A stretch of DNA of 64,000 bases from an uncultured Mediterranea sp. (GCF_902493215.1 NZ_CABUOL010000014.1:1-64000); one strand, 5' to 3'; shown: positions 51,446 to 61,727, counted from the first letter of the stretch. Notes: a model not told the origin generated them from the letters alone. A program made the numbers and translations.

Positions 51446-53794
51446 TTATTCATTGTATCCGATCTGTTCTTTCGAGATTTTCGTCCAGGACTTTTCACCG
51501 TACTTCCGATAGCGTACAGCTCCATCGTTGCGCTGCTGGGAATTCCATCCGCCGATGAAGTTGGATATTTGCTCCACCTTGAACGGATGCCATCCCTTGC
51601 ACAAGGCAAGCGAACGGCCATACTTGGAATTGATTTGCGGACGACCGTCGTTATCCACAACCACCTTATCGCCAACCGTCACCCGGGTATCATTGGATGC
51701 AAATTCATAGATGCCGTCTTCGGGGACATAGAAGAAGCCCTCGGCCACGGCTACATAGAATTCCACATTCAGATACTTGTTCCGGCGGAGTTTGACAATC
51801 GGCTCAATGGAAGTCAGGATGCTGTCCTTCCATTCTTTCACGTCAGCCATTTCCTTGACATACAGACAACGCGCCGGTGAAAAACGGAGACGCAGGCCTC
51901 TGTTGGCCGGTTCCTCAGCTACAGCCGGCAAGAGCGACTGACGCTCGACTTCCACTTCTCTGACCAGTCCCATTTTTCCCGAAGGCAGCACACTGCGTAT
52001 CTTCACCTTTCCACTCTCCTTGAACATCAGCGGTTCGGTATAGACAGCCGACTCCAGGCTAGGTTCCGTACCGTCCAGCGTATATACCATCTTCATGGGA
52101 CGGGAAGTGGTGAACTCGACCACCGTACTGTCGTCCATGAAGGCTACATGGTTCCGACAAAAATCAGGCTGTTCTGGCATGGGGATATGATAGTTTATCC
52201 CATGATAATCCATCCTGACCGCCGCATTGTTCAGTCGGCGCGAGAAATCCTGGAAATCTTTCTTCTCCAACGGCGTCCAACCCACCTCCGCTACCGCCAG
52301 GATACGCGGGTATACTCTGTACTCTACCAGGTCTTCGGTATACATGCACTCCGACCATGCATTGGCCTGTACGCCCCATATATACTTTTCCTTCCCTTCC
52401 TTCACCAGCACATCGGGTACCGGATTGTACGAATACGTCTTCTCGATGGGAGCATGGCCACCCCATGCAAAAGGTTCGGCCTGATAGTTGCCCTGATAGT
52501 AATCCAGGTATAATCCGTTTCCGGCCGGAGTCATGATGACGTTATGATCCATCAGTGCCGAAGCAATGCCACCGCTTTCTCCACGCCACGACATGACCGT
52601 TGCATCGGGAGCCAGGCCACCTTCCAGAATCTCATCCCAACCGATCATCCGTTTGCCGTATTTCTTCAGAATCCGTTCGCATCTCGCTATGGCATAACTC
52701 TGCAATTTGTGTTCAGCCGAATATTTGCTGTCTGCAAAAAGCTTCTCCTCGCGAATGCGGCGCTGGCAATTCGGACAGGTTTCCCATACCTTCTTGGGGC
52801 ATTCGTCACCGCCGATATGGAAATACCTGCCGGGGAACAGTTCGCTCATTTCTGCAAAGATTCCGTCGAGCATCTCGAACATCACTTCCTTGCCGGGGCA
52901 GAAAACCACCGGAAAAGGTCCCCAGCGACTCATCACCTCATACTGCTCGCCGGTACACGACAGCTCCGGATAGGCCGCAATGGCTGCCAAGCTATGGCCG
53001 GGCACGTCGATTTCAGGAATGATGGTGATGAAACGTTCCTGAGCATAGGCCACTATTTCCTTAATGTCTTCCTGCGTGTAGTATCCTGCATATTCCTTTC
53101 CGTATTCATCGATACGCTTCCCGCCGATTTCAGTGAGACGGGGATATTTCTTGATTTCTACACGCCAGCCCTGATAATCACTGAGATGGAGATGAAGTGT
53201 ATTGATTTTGACAGAAGCCAACATGTCGATATGTTTTTTCAACCCTTCCACCGAAATGAAATGCCGGGCCACATCGAGCATCAGTCCACGATAGGCAAAC
53301 CGGGGAGTATCCTTGACTGTAACCGCCGGTATCTGCCACTCGACACCCGATACACATTCCCCTGACTCAATCTCGGCCGGCAGCAGCTGCATCAGCGAAG
53401 CCATACCATAGAACAGGCCACGCAACGAAGAAGCACGGACATCGACCTTCTGCGGATTTACATCCAGGCAATAAGCCTCATCGCCCACAATCGTCGGGTC
53501 TATACTCAAACAGATAGCATGCTCCCTTCCTTTGGCACCAGCTAAAGGTAACTCATACCCAGTAGCCGTACGCATCTTCTGCGCATAGAAAGAAGCCACA
53601 GTCCTCAAGGAATCATGGGAAACACAAATATCAGTTCCCCGATTCAGGACAAACGTCTCTTCCCCCTGTTCAATACATGCCGGAGCCGGAATCAGATTGA
53701 TTCCCTCATTGTACACTCTCTCTGACAATTTTTCCTGACCACATCCATACAGCCCCATACAGACGGTCATGACATACAACAAACCTTTTTTCAT
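51446..53794 (-). CDS. GH20 beta-N-acetylhexosaminidase with PA14-like tail (PUL 2)
   Basis: 782 residues; a lipobox-like signal (VCMGLYGC) suggests surface or periplasmic anchoring. GH20b domain, GH20 barrel with YRGLMLDVARHF and catalytic HIGGDECPKKVW, then a chitobiase-like YTLDGTEPSLESA segment and a PA14/GLEYA-like C-terminal domain (FFYVPEDGIYEFASNDTRV, GWHPFKVEQISNF). It resembles the GH20 at 36820-39153 in the catalytic half but not in the tail. It removes beta-HexNAc exposed by the sulfatases. Confidence 0.93.
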   Translation of the reverse strand: MKKGLLYVMTVCMGLYGCGQEKLSERVYNEGINLIPAPACIEQGEETFVLNRGTDICVSHDSLRTVASFYAQKMRTATGYELPLAGAKGREHAICLSIDPTIVGDEAYCLDVNPQKVDVRASSLRGLFYGMASLMQLLPAEIESGECVSGVEWQIPAVTVKDTPRFAYRGLMLDVARHFISVEGLKKHIDMLASVKINTLHLHLSDYQGWRVEIKKYPRLTEIGGKRIDEYGKEYAGYYTQEDIKEIVAYAQERFITIIPEIDVPGHSLAAIAAYPELSCTGEQYEVMSRWGPFPVVFCPGKEVMFEMLDGIFAEMSELFPGRYFHIGGDECPKKVWETCPNCQRRIREEKLFADSKYSAEHKLQSYAIARCERILKKYGKRMIGWDEILEGGLAPDATVMSWRGESGGIASALMDHNVIMTPAGNGLYLDYYQGNYQAEPFAWGGHAPIEKTYSYNPVPDVLVKEGKEKYIWGVQANAWSECMYTEDLVEYRVYPRILAVAEVGWTPLEKKDFQDFSRRLNNAAVRMDYHGINYHIPMPEQPDFCRNHVAFMDDSTVVEFTTSRPMKMVYTLDGTEPSLESAVYTEPLMFKESGKVKIRSVLPSGKMGLVREVEVERQSLLPAVAEEPANRGLRLRFSPARCLYVKEMADVKEWKDSILTSIEPIVKLRRNKYLNVEFYVAVAEGFFYVPEDGIYEFASNDTRVTVGDKVVVDNDGRPQINSKYGRSLALCKGWHPFKVEQISNFIGGWNSQQRNDGAVRYRKYGEKSWTKISKEQIGYNE

Positions 53795-53809
53795 TTAAAA
53801 TCCGATTAT

Positions 53810-55393
53810 CTATTCTTTATCCAACAAACCTTCTTTTTCCAATATCTGTTTCATCCGTGCCGAATCTTCATCCGTATCGCCCACCTCCTGTCTCAATCTC
53901 ATCATTTCCTTCTTCATGTCACGGATTACCGACTGATATTCCTTGTCATGATAGGCGTTGTGGTTCTCTTTCGGATCTTTCTGAAGATCATAGAACTCCC
54001 ACGATGGTTCCGACTTATAGTCCGACGAGCCGGTCCTGTTCAGCCGGTCACCGTAAAGAAACATCAGTTTATAGCGGTCGGTACGTACGCCGATATGTGC
54101 CGGGCGGATGTCATGCTGCGTCCAATAACGGTAATAGATGCTCTTTCGCCAATTTTTTGGTGCTTCCGAGACCAAAACATCTCTGAAACTCCGCCCCTGG
54201 GTACCCTCAGGTGAAGACACTCCTGCAAAATCTGACAAGGTCGGTGCAAAATCGACATTCAGAATCAGTTCCTGAATACGTTTTCCGGCAGGAATCTTCC
54301 CCGGATATCGGATAACGAAAGGCATACGGGCCGCTTCTTCGTAGAACATCCGTTTGTCGAAGAAACCATGCTCGCCAAGGAAATATCCCTGGTCGGCCAC
54401 ATAGACCACAATCGTATTGTCAGCAATGCCCATCTCGTCCAATGCGTCCAGCAGTTTTCCGATATTGTCATCCACCGTCGCCGCACAACGCAGGTAGTCA
54501 CGTATCAACTTCTGATAAGCCGCCTTTCGGGCAGCCACTTTCCCCATACCCTTGGTGGTAAAAGGCAGTTCCGGATACCGGCACCACCATTGGTCCGGGT
54601 CGGCCGATGCAACCTCCCAACGTCTTACCATTTCTTCCAACGGCTGGCCACGGAACGTACGTCCATTGGTCTCCGGTCCCCAGTCAAAGAGATTTTCCGG
54701 TTCGGGAAACGTCACACCGTCATACAGATGGCGCATCCGTTCGGGGAAGTCATAAGGCTCGTGTGTAGCCTTGAAATGGCAGCATAACAGAAAAGGTCCG
54801 TTCTCCTTCTGCTTTTTCATCCACCGAATGGCTTTTTCGGTCACGATATCGGTTGAGAATCCTCTGACCCGCTCTCCGAAGTTCCGCTGCCCCGGCCATG
54901 GATCCGTGCTGTTCTTGAAAGTCGGGTCGCGGTATTCCCCCTGATCATGGAACACCGAATAATAATCAAAACCCTGAGGCTGCGATTTCAGATGCCATTT
55001 CCCCACCAGACCGGTATGATAGCCAGCCTTCTGGAATTCCTTGGCAAAGGTAGGCAACGAAGTATCCAGCGAATCATCCAAAGTATATACCCCATTGCGA
55101 TGGCTATATCTTCCTGTCAAAATACTCGCCCTGCTGGGTACGGAGATAGAATTCGTACAAAAGCAATTGTCCAGCACAGCACCCTCCCGGGCCAACCGAC
55201 GGATGTTATCGGTTTGGGCATACTCGGCCAGCACCCCGCCATAAATTCCCCAAGTCTGCGAGGTGTGGTCATCACTCAATATAAACAGGATGTTCGGACG
55301 GTCTTTCCCGTCGCTTTCCCCTTCTTCTGCATACATGATGGAAAATGGCAATACAGACAGTAAACCGCCCATCCAAAAGCAATAGTTTTTCAT
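53810..55393 (-). CDS. S1-family sulfatase, GlcNAc-6-sulfatase-like, Ser-type (PUL 2)
   Basis: 527 residues from MKNYCFWMGG, where the signal peptide begins. The signature SISVPSRASILTGRYSHRNG places the formylglycine precursor at Ser84. The following RYSHRNGVYTLDD and the YVADQGYFLGEHGFFDKRMFYEEAARMPFVIRYP block are typical of N-acetylglucosamine-6-sulfatase/choline-sulfatase-like enzymes (S1_11-type). It fits removal of 6-O-sulfate before the GH20 or GH89 acts. Confidence 0.92.
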   Translation of the reverse strand: MKNYCFWMGGLLSVLPFSIMYAEEGESDGKDRPNILFILSDDHTSQTWGIYGGVLAEYAQTDNIRRLAREGAVLDNCFCTNSISVPSRASILTGRYSHRNGVYTLDDSLDTSLPTFAKEFQKAGYHTGLVGKWHLKSQPQGFDYYSVFHDQGEYRDPTFKNSTDPWPGQRNFGERVRGFSTDIVTEKAIRWMKKQKENGPFLLCCHFKATHEPYDFPERMRHLYDGVTFPEPENLFDWGPETNGRTFRGQPLEEMVRRWEVASADPDQWWCRYPELPFTTKGMGKVAARKAAYQKLIRDYLRCAATVDDNIGKLLDALDEMGIADNTIVVYVADQGYFLGEHGFFDKRMFYEEAARMPFVIRYPGKIPAGKRIQELILNVDFAPTLSDFAGVSSPEGTQGRSFRDVLVSEAPKNWRKSIYYRYWTQHDIRPAHIGVRTDRYKLMFLYGDRLNRTGSSDYKSEPSWEFYDLQKDPKENHNAYHDKEYQSVIRDMKKEMMRLRQEVGDTDEDSARMKQILEKEGLLDKE

Positions 55394-55432
55394 GCGTATA
55401 TTCTGATTAATAATTATCCGTCCGTTCCCCAA

Positions 55433-56905
55433 TTAATATTCAAAGGTTTTCCCTGCCTCCCAGATGGGTAGAAGTCGCTCCACCGTTTCAGGTTCTTCCC
55501 CGGCCACATTCTTCTTCTCCATCCGGTCGCTGTCATACCGGTACAGCTCCGTTATCACAGTCCCTTTCTTCTGGTAACGTGAGAAACGCCATTCCGGTGT
55601 ACGCACGCTCACCCCCTGATTGAAATAACTATAGGCAGCCTCCCGCCAGGACGAATCGTCCGGATTATCCAACAAACCGGCAAAACTATGTCCGTCCAGG
55701 TCTGCGGGAGCATCCACACCGCACAAATCCATCAGTGTGGGATAAATATCTACCGAACTGACGATACGATGGTTCTCGACACCACTCCTGCATCCGGGTG
55801 CCTTTACAATCAGAGCACTGCTCAACGACGTCTCGTGCAGCGTATGCTTGCCCCAGACGCGCAGGTCACCCAAATGCCATCCATGGTCCCCCCACAGCAC
55901 AACAACGGTATTGTCTGCCAGTCCAGTTTCCTCCAAGGCCTGTAATACCTTACCAACCTGAGCGTCCATATAGCTGACGCAGGCGAAATAAGCATGACGC
56001 AACTTGCGGGCATAAGCATCCGATACGTTCTTAACCAAAGAAGCTTTCTCGTCCCCCAGTTTGTACTGATTGAACTCACCACTTCCGTGCAAAGTTTCCA
56101 GGCTGCATCCTTCCGGAATATCCTTCATCGGAGAAAGAGGAAGAGAAGCCTCATCATACAAATCCCAATACCGTTTGGGAGCAGTGAACGGCAAATGAGG
56201 TTTAAAGAAACCTACCGCCAAGCAGAAAGGCTGTTTTCTACCAGCCAGCTCCTTCAGCTTGCTGACAGCCAAACGAGCCGTCAGGCCATCGGGCAAACCT
56301 TCATCCTCCACCTCCGCACATTCATAGGGTTTCACTTGCGAATTGCGTACCTGACGATTACTACCATCCGAATAACCGAAAAATGCATTCCAACCCGTTC
56401 CCCACCGACCGGCATCAAACAGCATTTCGTCCCAGCTGTAAGGCAATTCACGTTTTCCGGACTTCGGCTCCTTATAGCCATACACATACCCGTCGGCCGA
56501 ATGACTGATCTTGCCGATACCCACCGTATAATAACCGTTCCTACGCAGATGATGAAACATTGTTTCAGGCAGTTCACCTTCAGGACGGTCAGAACAATTC
56601 GTCCTACATGCCTCGTTGGACAAATCGGAAACCTTGCGGGGCAGATGTCCCGTCAGCATGCTGGCACGAGAAGCCCCACTGGTAGGCACCTGCACATAGT
56701 GGTTAAAGAAAAGACTGCCCTCACCGGCCAACCGGTCGATGTTCGGTGTCTTCACTACGGAACCGTAACAACCCAGTTCACGACGCAAATCATCTACGCA
56801 GATGAAAAGGACATTGGGCTTCTTTACTTCAGTATTTACCTTTTGGGCAAACGTCTGTTGGCTGGAAAGTATATACAGTCCTAAAAATATAAATCCATTC
56901 TTCAT
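55433..56905 (-). CDS. S1-family sulfatase, iduronate-2-sulfatase-like, Ser-type (PUL 2)
   Basis: 490 residues; signal peptide ending SSQQTFA. VDDLRRELGCYG and VPTSGASRASMLTG (precursor Ser76) with LWGDHGWHLGDLRVWGKHTLHE are hallmarks of the iduronate-2-sulfatase-like group (S1_7). Members act on several uronic or hexosamine sulfates, so the name does not prove a glycosaminoglycan target. It is the first gene after the GH36-like gene's terminator and probably begins its own transcript. Confidence 0.92.
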   Translation of the reverse strand: MKNGFIFLGLYILSSQQTFAQKVNTEVKKPNVLFICVDDLRRELGCYGSVVKTPNIDRLAGEGSLFFNHYVQVPTSGASRASMLTGHLPRKVSDLSNEACRTNCSDRPEGELPETMFHHLRRNGYYTVGIGKISHSADGYVYGYKEPKSGKRELPYSWDEMLFDAGRWGTGWNAFFGYSDGSNRQVRNSQVKPYECAEVEDEGLPDGLTARLAVSKLKELAGRKQPFCLAVGFFKPHLPFTAPKRYWDLYDEASLPLSPMKDIPEGCSLETLHGSGEFNQYKLGDEKASLVKNVSDAYARKLRHAYFACVSYMDAQVGKVLQALEETGLADNTVVVLWGDHGWHLGDLRVWGKHTLHETSLSSALIVKAPGCRSGVENHRIVSSVDIYPTLMDLCGVDAPADLDGHSFAGLLDNPDDSSWREAAYSYFNQGVSVRTPEWRFSRYQKKGTVITELYRYDSDRMEKKNVAGEEPETVERLLPIWEAGKTFEY

Positions 56906-57022
56906 AATAATTTAGCACGAACTCAAATAGAACAACAAGTTATTACTATTTAAATAATCATCAAAAACAAATCAAATCAATGTTCAAGATTATTCTCTTA
57001 AAAGATTCCATTTATATAAGAA
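56906..57022. other. AT-rich leader of the sulfatase unit
   Basis: No gene and no further -7 box were found between the hairpin at 57023-57071 and the sulfatase ATG at 56905, so transcription of the sulfatase genes likely starts at the box at 57080-57073 or reads through from GH36-like. Confidence 0.4.
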
Positions 57023-57071
57023 AATCCGTTGGCAGTAGAACTTCAGTCAAGAAGCATCCTGCCAACGGATT
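57023..57071 (-). terminator. Terminator between the GH36-like and sulfatase genes
   Basis: AATCCGTTGGCAG and CTGCCAACGGATT form a perfect 13-bp stem, followed on the minus strand by TTTCTTATAT. A -7 box (TAAATTTG, 57080-57073) ends two bases before it. Confidence 0.8.
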
Positions 57072-57072
57072 A

Positions 57073-57080
57073 CAAATTTA
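57073..57080 (-). promoter_or_regulatory. -7 box ahead of the sulfatase unit
   Basis: TAAATTTG on the minus strand, directly before the terminator hairpin; predicted leader about 160 nt. Confidence 0.45.
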
Positions 57081-57140
57081 ATCATTCATGATGAATTGGC
57101 CAAACGAAAGCCTATTCTTTACTTTATATCTCTTTCCGCT

Positions 57141-59240
57141 TCATTCAAAGTCCAGCAGCACGATTTCCTGCGGTTGTAACGTCAGACGTATCTCATCTCC
57201 ATATCTGACTTGTGCGGGGAAGCGGGAAACATCGGATGAAAGCGGAGAACTGCAACGAAGCCCTCTCTTCAAATTCTCCGGTACCCCATGTTTACGGTCC
57301 AACACAAACACATATTCCTGCGGAGCATCCGAAGGATTGTGGAAAGATATATATCCCCGTTTCTTATCCCAGGCTGTATATCCATAAACGTCACCCTTAC
57401 GAGGATCTCCTCCGTGCATCCTGACGTGTCTGAATGCCGGGAACATACGGTGTGCCCATTTCACTCCTTCAGCCATCACGTCCCAGTCCGGCGCAGAAAG
57501 TTTCTGGGTTTTGATGTACAGTTCTATAAATCCGGTCCCGCGACTCAGGTTCATGAACAGGTAATCGCGGAATGTCTGTTCCGGTTCACCAGTCGACGTT
57601 TTCTTCGGTTCATGATTGAAGATGCTGTTCATCGGGAACTTTGTATTTTCCTGTTCCCAGATCTGATAGTAGATTCCGTCACGGTATACCAGTTCCTGCG
57701 TCCGTGAATTACCCGAAGCCGCATCGCCGGCATTGATGAGCCAGACCACATCCACATACTGCATCCACCAGGGACTCAGGTAGGCACCGTTGGTGATAGC
57801 CAGGAAAATGTCCGGATTGATTTCATGAAGCTTCTTGAAGATTTTCATCAGACGTTCCGTACCGTTACACAGATAGTACTCCTTCAATTCATTGTAACGG
57901 GCGTCGTTCAGTTCCTTCTCATTGCCCTTGAAATCCGATACACCCAGCTGCGGCATATACGCCGTACCACGTCCCTTGACTTCAAAGTCGCGGGTGTTCA
58001 AATGCCCGAACAGGCCATCGAACTTGAAATATGCAACACCCATACGGGCCAATTCCAGAATACGTTCCTCCAGTTTCTGCATATAGACAGGACCTGTCAT
58101 GGACATCCCCATCCCCAACGATTCCCAGCCGTATTCACCCATTCTGGGAACCATGGCACGGGCTCCCAGAATAGATGCCGGGCTGAGCCACAGGCCCAAT
58201 TGGGAATTCGCTCCGTTCACTGCCAGAAAGCAGTCTTTAAAATCGGACTGGAATTTTGGGTTCACCGTCCATACCCCATTACGCCAGTCGGCTGTTTTTC
58301 CGGCATCCTGCCAGCCGTCATCGATGACGTAAGCATTCAGCGCAGGGCAACCGCGTTTCTCCACCAGTTCCTCATGGACTGTCTGCAAACTGCCCACAAA
58401 CTTCTCCGAAGAGACCGACTGCCCGAAATCGAACCAGCTGTTGTACTGTATCTGTAAACGGGCCGGACGGATACGGATACGGTCAATGTATTCATAAAAG
58501 GCATCATCCGTAAAGTCCGGAGCGTCGGCCATGCCGACCACGCCGCTATAGGTGGTATAGGTATCTCCTGCTTTCAGAACCACCGCAGGAGAATAACCGC
58601 AATAAATCACACGGTCTTCCACGGCATTGGTCGCAGCCGGAAATTCCATGCCCCAGAAAGAGGCCGAACGGGAAGTATACACAGGCTGTCCCAGTCCCGG
58701 TTTCCAATGAGAGGGTCCTTGGGCATAGATTTCACGGATGGTATAATTTTGTTGTGCATCCTCTACGCCGACTGCCTCCACATCAACACGTTCCAAGGTC
58801 AGGTCGTGCGCCGGCTTTATAACCAGTTTCTTGCGCGCATAAAAATCGGATGGTTTCAGTTCGTATACGACTTCCACGGTAAGGTCCTCATTCTGGAGTT
58901 CAAAACAATACCCCTTACTTTGCCGGTCTGTCGGATTCGCATAGGAAGAGACTTCTGACACCTTGAAATCCTTTGCGGTCAGGATGCGGTCGGTCCCTTC
59001 CTTATCAGTTCCCTTCGATATACGCAAACGGAATTCATCGGAAGAGACGGACAGAGGAAGCTGTACTTCCGCCAAACGGTTATTCATTGAAACGGTGGAC
59101 AGATGACCGTCGGCCGTGACACATATCACACGTTCCAGATGACGGTTCTTCAAGGAATAATTCTTCTGGGCCTCCGCTCCCACTGCCACCCCCAACAGGA
59201 GGGCGGAACATAAGATTTCACGGATAATACTAATTTTCAT
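57141..59240 (-). CDS. GH36-like (clan GH-D) alpha-glycosidase, divergent
   Basis: 699 residues; signal peptide ending GAEAQ. An N-terminal beta sandwich precedes a TIM barrel with YNSWFDFG (about 266-273), YVIDDGWQ (304-311), the likely nucleophile Asp408 in YFKFDGLFG and a possible acid/base Asp506 in INAGDAASG. A C-terminal beta domain follows. GH36 enzymes release alpha-Gal or alpha-GalNAc. The usual SDD-type acid/base motif is altered, so the family assignment is approximate. It lies 165 bp after GH89 and ends at a strong terminator. Confidence 0.7.
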   Translation of the reverse strand: MKISIIREILCSALLLGVAVGAEAQKNYSLKNRHLERVICVTADGHLSTVSMNNRLAEVQLPLSVSSDEFRLRISKGTDKEGTDRILTAKDFKVSEVSSYANPTDRQSKGYCFELQNEDLTVEVVYELKPSDFYARKKLVIKPAHDLTLERVDVEAVGVEDAQQNYTIREIYAQGPSHWKPGLGQPVYTSRSASFWGMEFPAATNAVEDRVIYCGYSPAVVLKAGDTYTTYSGVVGMADAPDFTDDAFYEYIDRIRIRPARLQIQYNSWFDFGQSVSSEKFVGSLQTVHEELVEKRGCPALNAYVIDDGWQDAGKTADWRNGVWTVNPKFQSDFKDCFLAVNGANSQLGLWLSPASILGARAMVPRMGEYGWESLGMGMSMTGPVYMQKLEERILELARMGVAYFKFDGLFGHLNTRDFEVKGRGTAYMPQLGVSDFKGNEKELNDARYNELKEYYLCNGTERLMKIFKKLHEINPDIFLAITNGAYLSPWWMQYVDVVWLINAGDAASGNSRTQELVYRDGIYYQIWEQENTKFPMNSIFNHEPKKTSTGEPEQTFRDYLFMNLSRGTGFIELYIKTQKLSAPDWDVMAEGVKWAHRMFPAFRHVRMHGGDPRKGDVYGYTAWDKKRGYISFHNPSDAPQEYVFVLDRKHGVPENLKRGLRCSSPLSSDVSRFPAQVRYGDEIRLTLQPQEIVLLDFE

Positions 59241-59405
59241 GGTCTGTAATGTTATCTTTAATTATACAATTAGGGTATTCTGTTCATTTTCGTTAACTGT
59301 AAATAGACACATCATAATTACATTTAAATCATGTACAGAAATAGAAGAATCTCCACTCTGTCAGATATTTATAGAAAACGTTAATTGAACATCCTGACAA
59401 TCAAA

Positions 59406-61619
59406 TCACTTGTAATATCTTTCAGCGATTTCTGAGTATTTTTTGAAGAAACGTTTTGCAAGGACAATTTCATCCCCTTTAGGTTTCGGATTTATATCAG
59501 TCTTCGGCGTATTTACGAAATTGATTTCCCAATCTGCCAGCTTGTCATAGAATTCATTGCCTCTGAAGGCTTCTCTACCGATTGACATCTTTACATTCTT
59601 ACCTGTGTACTTCCTGCCATTTTCAGCTTCATTCTCTATCATGTCGTAGAACATTTTCCATCTTTGATAATAATAACGTCTTATTAGTCCGGCCCATTCT
59701 CTCCATGAATAATCAAACTGCTTACATTCATATCCATCCGTGAATCCCCATAAAGTGACCAAAGCCGTTGCATCCTTCTCCAATAAATCCTTTTCCGCAT
59801 CAGTTGTTCCCCAGCTGCGCGCATCTGATATCCATTTGTCAAAATTCCATTCATCACGGGTAGCCAGTAACTCATCGACATCGAGCAATAAGTTCAAAAA
59901 GACATCACGGTCTTCCCTAAATTTTGCCATATCCCCCTTTTCATAGGAGTCAGCCATTTGAAAGTGTATTTTCTGAGCAAGATTAGTCATTATCTGACGT
60001 TGCAAATCTATTACGTCCTGACGGTATATAGTCGATTTTTTCAATGACTTTGCATCCTTTAGCAATAATGCCTGAGCTTTATACAACTCCAGAGGATCAT
60101 ATGGAATTTTAAAACCGCTGTTGGGACCTGATTTTTTAGCCCTCAAAGCAGGTCTGGCACAGATCATAGAACTGAACTCCACACCGTTTGTTCCTCTTTT
60201 GTAAGCCGTATTCAGCAACATTTCCCAAGCGTCTCTGGCGGACTGGGAATATTTCCCATAAGCTCTGGTTACATATTTATCCATCCATTCATCTATATTC
60301 ACTGTACCTTCATGACAAGACATCTCAAACGCCAATGCATAATACATCGGATTCTGACACACAGATTCCATGAACAGCCCATTGCCTATAATATTAGGCG
60401 CATTTTTTTCCGCCGTTTTATACTGGTTGCTTGCAATCAATGGAATATCCCCATGCATGTTAATTCTGCCGCCAAAATTGTGCAAATTACCAGCAACGAA
60501 AGGATAGCCCCAGAAATTCTGCAAAGAAGCAAACTTTGAACCGGCCAAATCAAGTATAACCAAATCCGATTTTGGGAAGGCATCCACAATAGGTTTTCTT
60601 ATACTCCATGACTGCATGGCGACTCTTGCCGTCGGATCAAAGTTCTTGATAAGTTTCCAAATCTTAGTACCCACACTCCGAAGGTATTCATCTCCACTTA
60701 CAGGAGGAGCACTCTCATGGAAAGGATCTGCTGCATACAGGCCGTATGCACCAAACAGTTCCTTCTGCGTTTCAAGAAATATTTTCCTGATCCTGTCAAA
60801 CAAGGGGTCCAAAGGATCCAACATAGAAACGCCCTCGAAACCATACCATTCAGGTTGCTGTTTTATATGGGCATCGGGATACTTCTTCATCATGAGTTTA
60901 GGCACGTAACCGGTAAATGCCTGCTGTATAGGTTGCATGCCCAGATCCAGCTGGCGTCTATATATTTTACGTGCCAGTTCTTTATGCGACTCTATCCATG
61001 ACAAAGGAAGCGGTCCATATACACTTTCTATGTTAGGCATCCATTGCCAAGCCTGATGAGCCGGCCCAACCAGAAAAGATCTGGCTTCATCATCGGTAAA
61101 GCCCATCTTCAATAAAGTATGATACCATACGGCATCCAAACCTATCGTCTGAAGTGGAACATTAATTCCATTCATGGCCATGTAATCTATTTCCCTTTCC
61201 CAACGTTTCCAGTCCCACCAGGGTGCTGTATAGGAGATGGAACAATAATTGAAATAGACTCTCATATCACCATTAATCTGCCCTTTTCTTGTTTCATGAG
61301 GCAATGGAAGGCGTTTAGGCAACTTAAGCTGATCTCCGAACCAGGACAATTGTACATTACAGTCGTATTTCAGATACATGTGATATGCCACTGCCACTGC
61401 AACAGGAGAACTTCCTCTCAATAACACTTTAGAGTCTTTCTGACCGATCTCATATATATCACCTTTCATTACAGGCTTGTCAATGAGTTCCGTTATAAAC
61501 TGGCTCTGATGCTTAGGTGTAACTCTACCTATAAGCTCATAGGCTGACTGACAAAATGTTTGCGCATACAACGGAAAGCTTGAAAACAGCAAAAGTAAAA
61601 TTAATAAAATATTTCTCAT
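59406..61619 (-). CDS. GH89 alpha-N-acetylglucosaminidase
   Basis: 737 residues, close to human NAGLU length, with signal peptide (LLILLLLFSSFPLYAQ). N-terminal alpha/beta domain, TIM barrel with NYCSISYTAPWWDWKRWEREIDYMAMNG-type conserved region, and likely catalytic Glu302 (ADPFHESAPP) and Glu418 (GNGLFMESVCQNP), then an all-helical C-terminal domain. It releases terminal alpha-GlcNAc, as on alpha-1,4-GlcNAc-capped gastric mucin or heparan. It has its own -7 box and follows a terminator. Confidence 0.95.
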   Translation of the reverse strand: MRNILLILLLLFSSFPLYAQTFCQSAYELIGRVTPKHQSQFITELIDKPVMKGDIYEIGQKDSKVLLRGSSPVAVAVAYHMYLKYDCNVQLSWFGDQLKLPKRLPLPHETRKGQINGDMRVYFNYCSISYTAPWWDWKRWEREIDYMAMNGINVPLQTIGLDAVWYHTLLKMGFTDDEARSFLVGPAHQAWQWMPNIESVYGPLPLSWIESHKELARKIYRRQLDLGMQPIQQAFTGYVPKLMMKKYPDAHIKQQPEWYGFEGVSMLDPLDPLFDRIRKIFLETQKELFGAYGLYAADPFHESAPPVSGDEYLRSVGTKIWKLIKNFDPTARVAMQSWSIRKPIVDAFPKSDLVILDLAGSKFASLQNFWGYPFVAGNLHNFGGRINMHGDIPLIASNQYKTAEKNAPNIIGNGLFMESVCQNPMYYALAFEMSCHEGTVNIDEWMDKYVTRAYGKYSQSARDAWEMLLNTAYKRGTNGVEFSSMICARPALRAKKSGPNSGFKIPYDPLELYKAQALLLKDAKSLKKSTIYRQDVIDLQRQIMTNLAQKIHFQMADSYEKGDMAKFREDRDVFLNLLLDVDELLATRDEWNFDKWISDARSWGTTDAEKDLLEKDATALVTLWGFTDGYECKQFDYSWREWAGLIRRYYYQRWKMFYDMIENEAENGRKYTGKNVKMSIGREAFRGNEFYDKLADWEINFVNTPKTDINPKPKGDEIVLAKRFFKKYSEIAERYYK

Positions 61620-61709
61620 GATTTAATAATTCAGTACGTTAAAAAGATTTTCCCTCTTTCGTTCAAACAGACAAATAATCTAAGTTAGCTCTTCATTACT
61701 ATTTACCTG

Positions 61710-61717
61710 CAAATATA
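61710..61717 (-). promoter_or_regulatory. -7 box for GH89
   Basis: TATATTTG on the minus strand, just after the terminator behind the DUF4998 gene; leader about 85 nt. Confidence 0.55.
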
Positions 61718-61727
61718 TTACAAAAAT

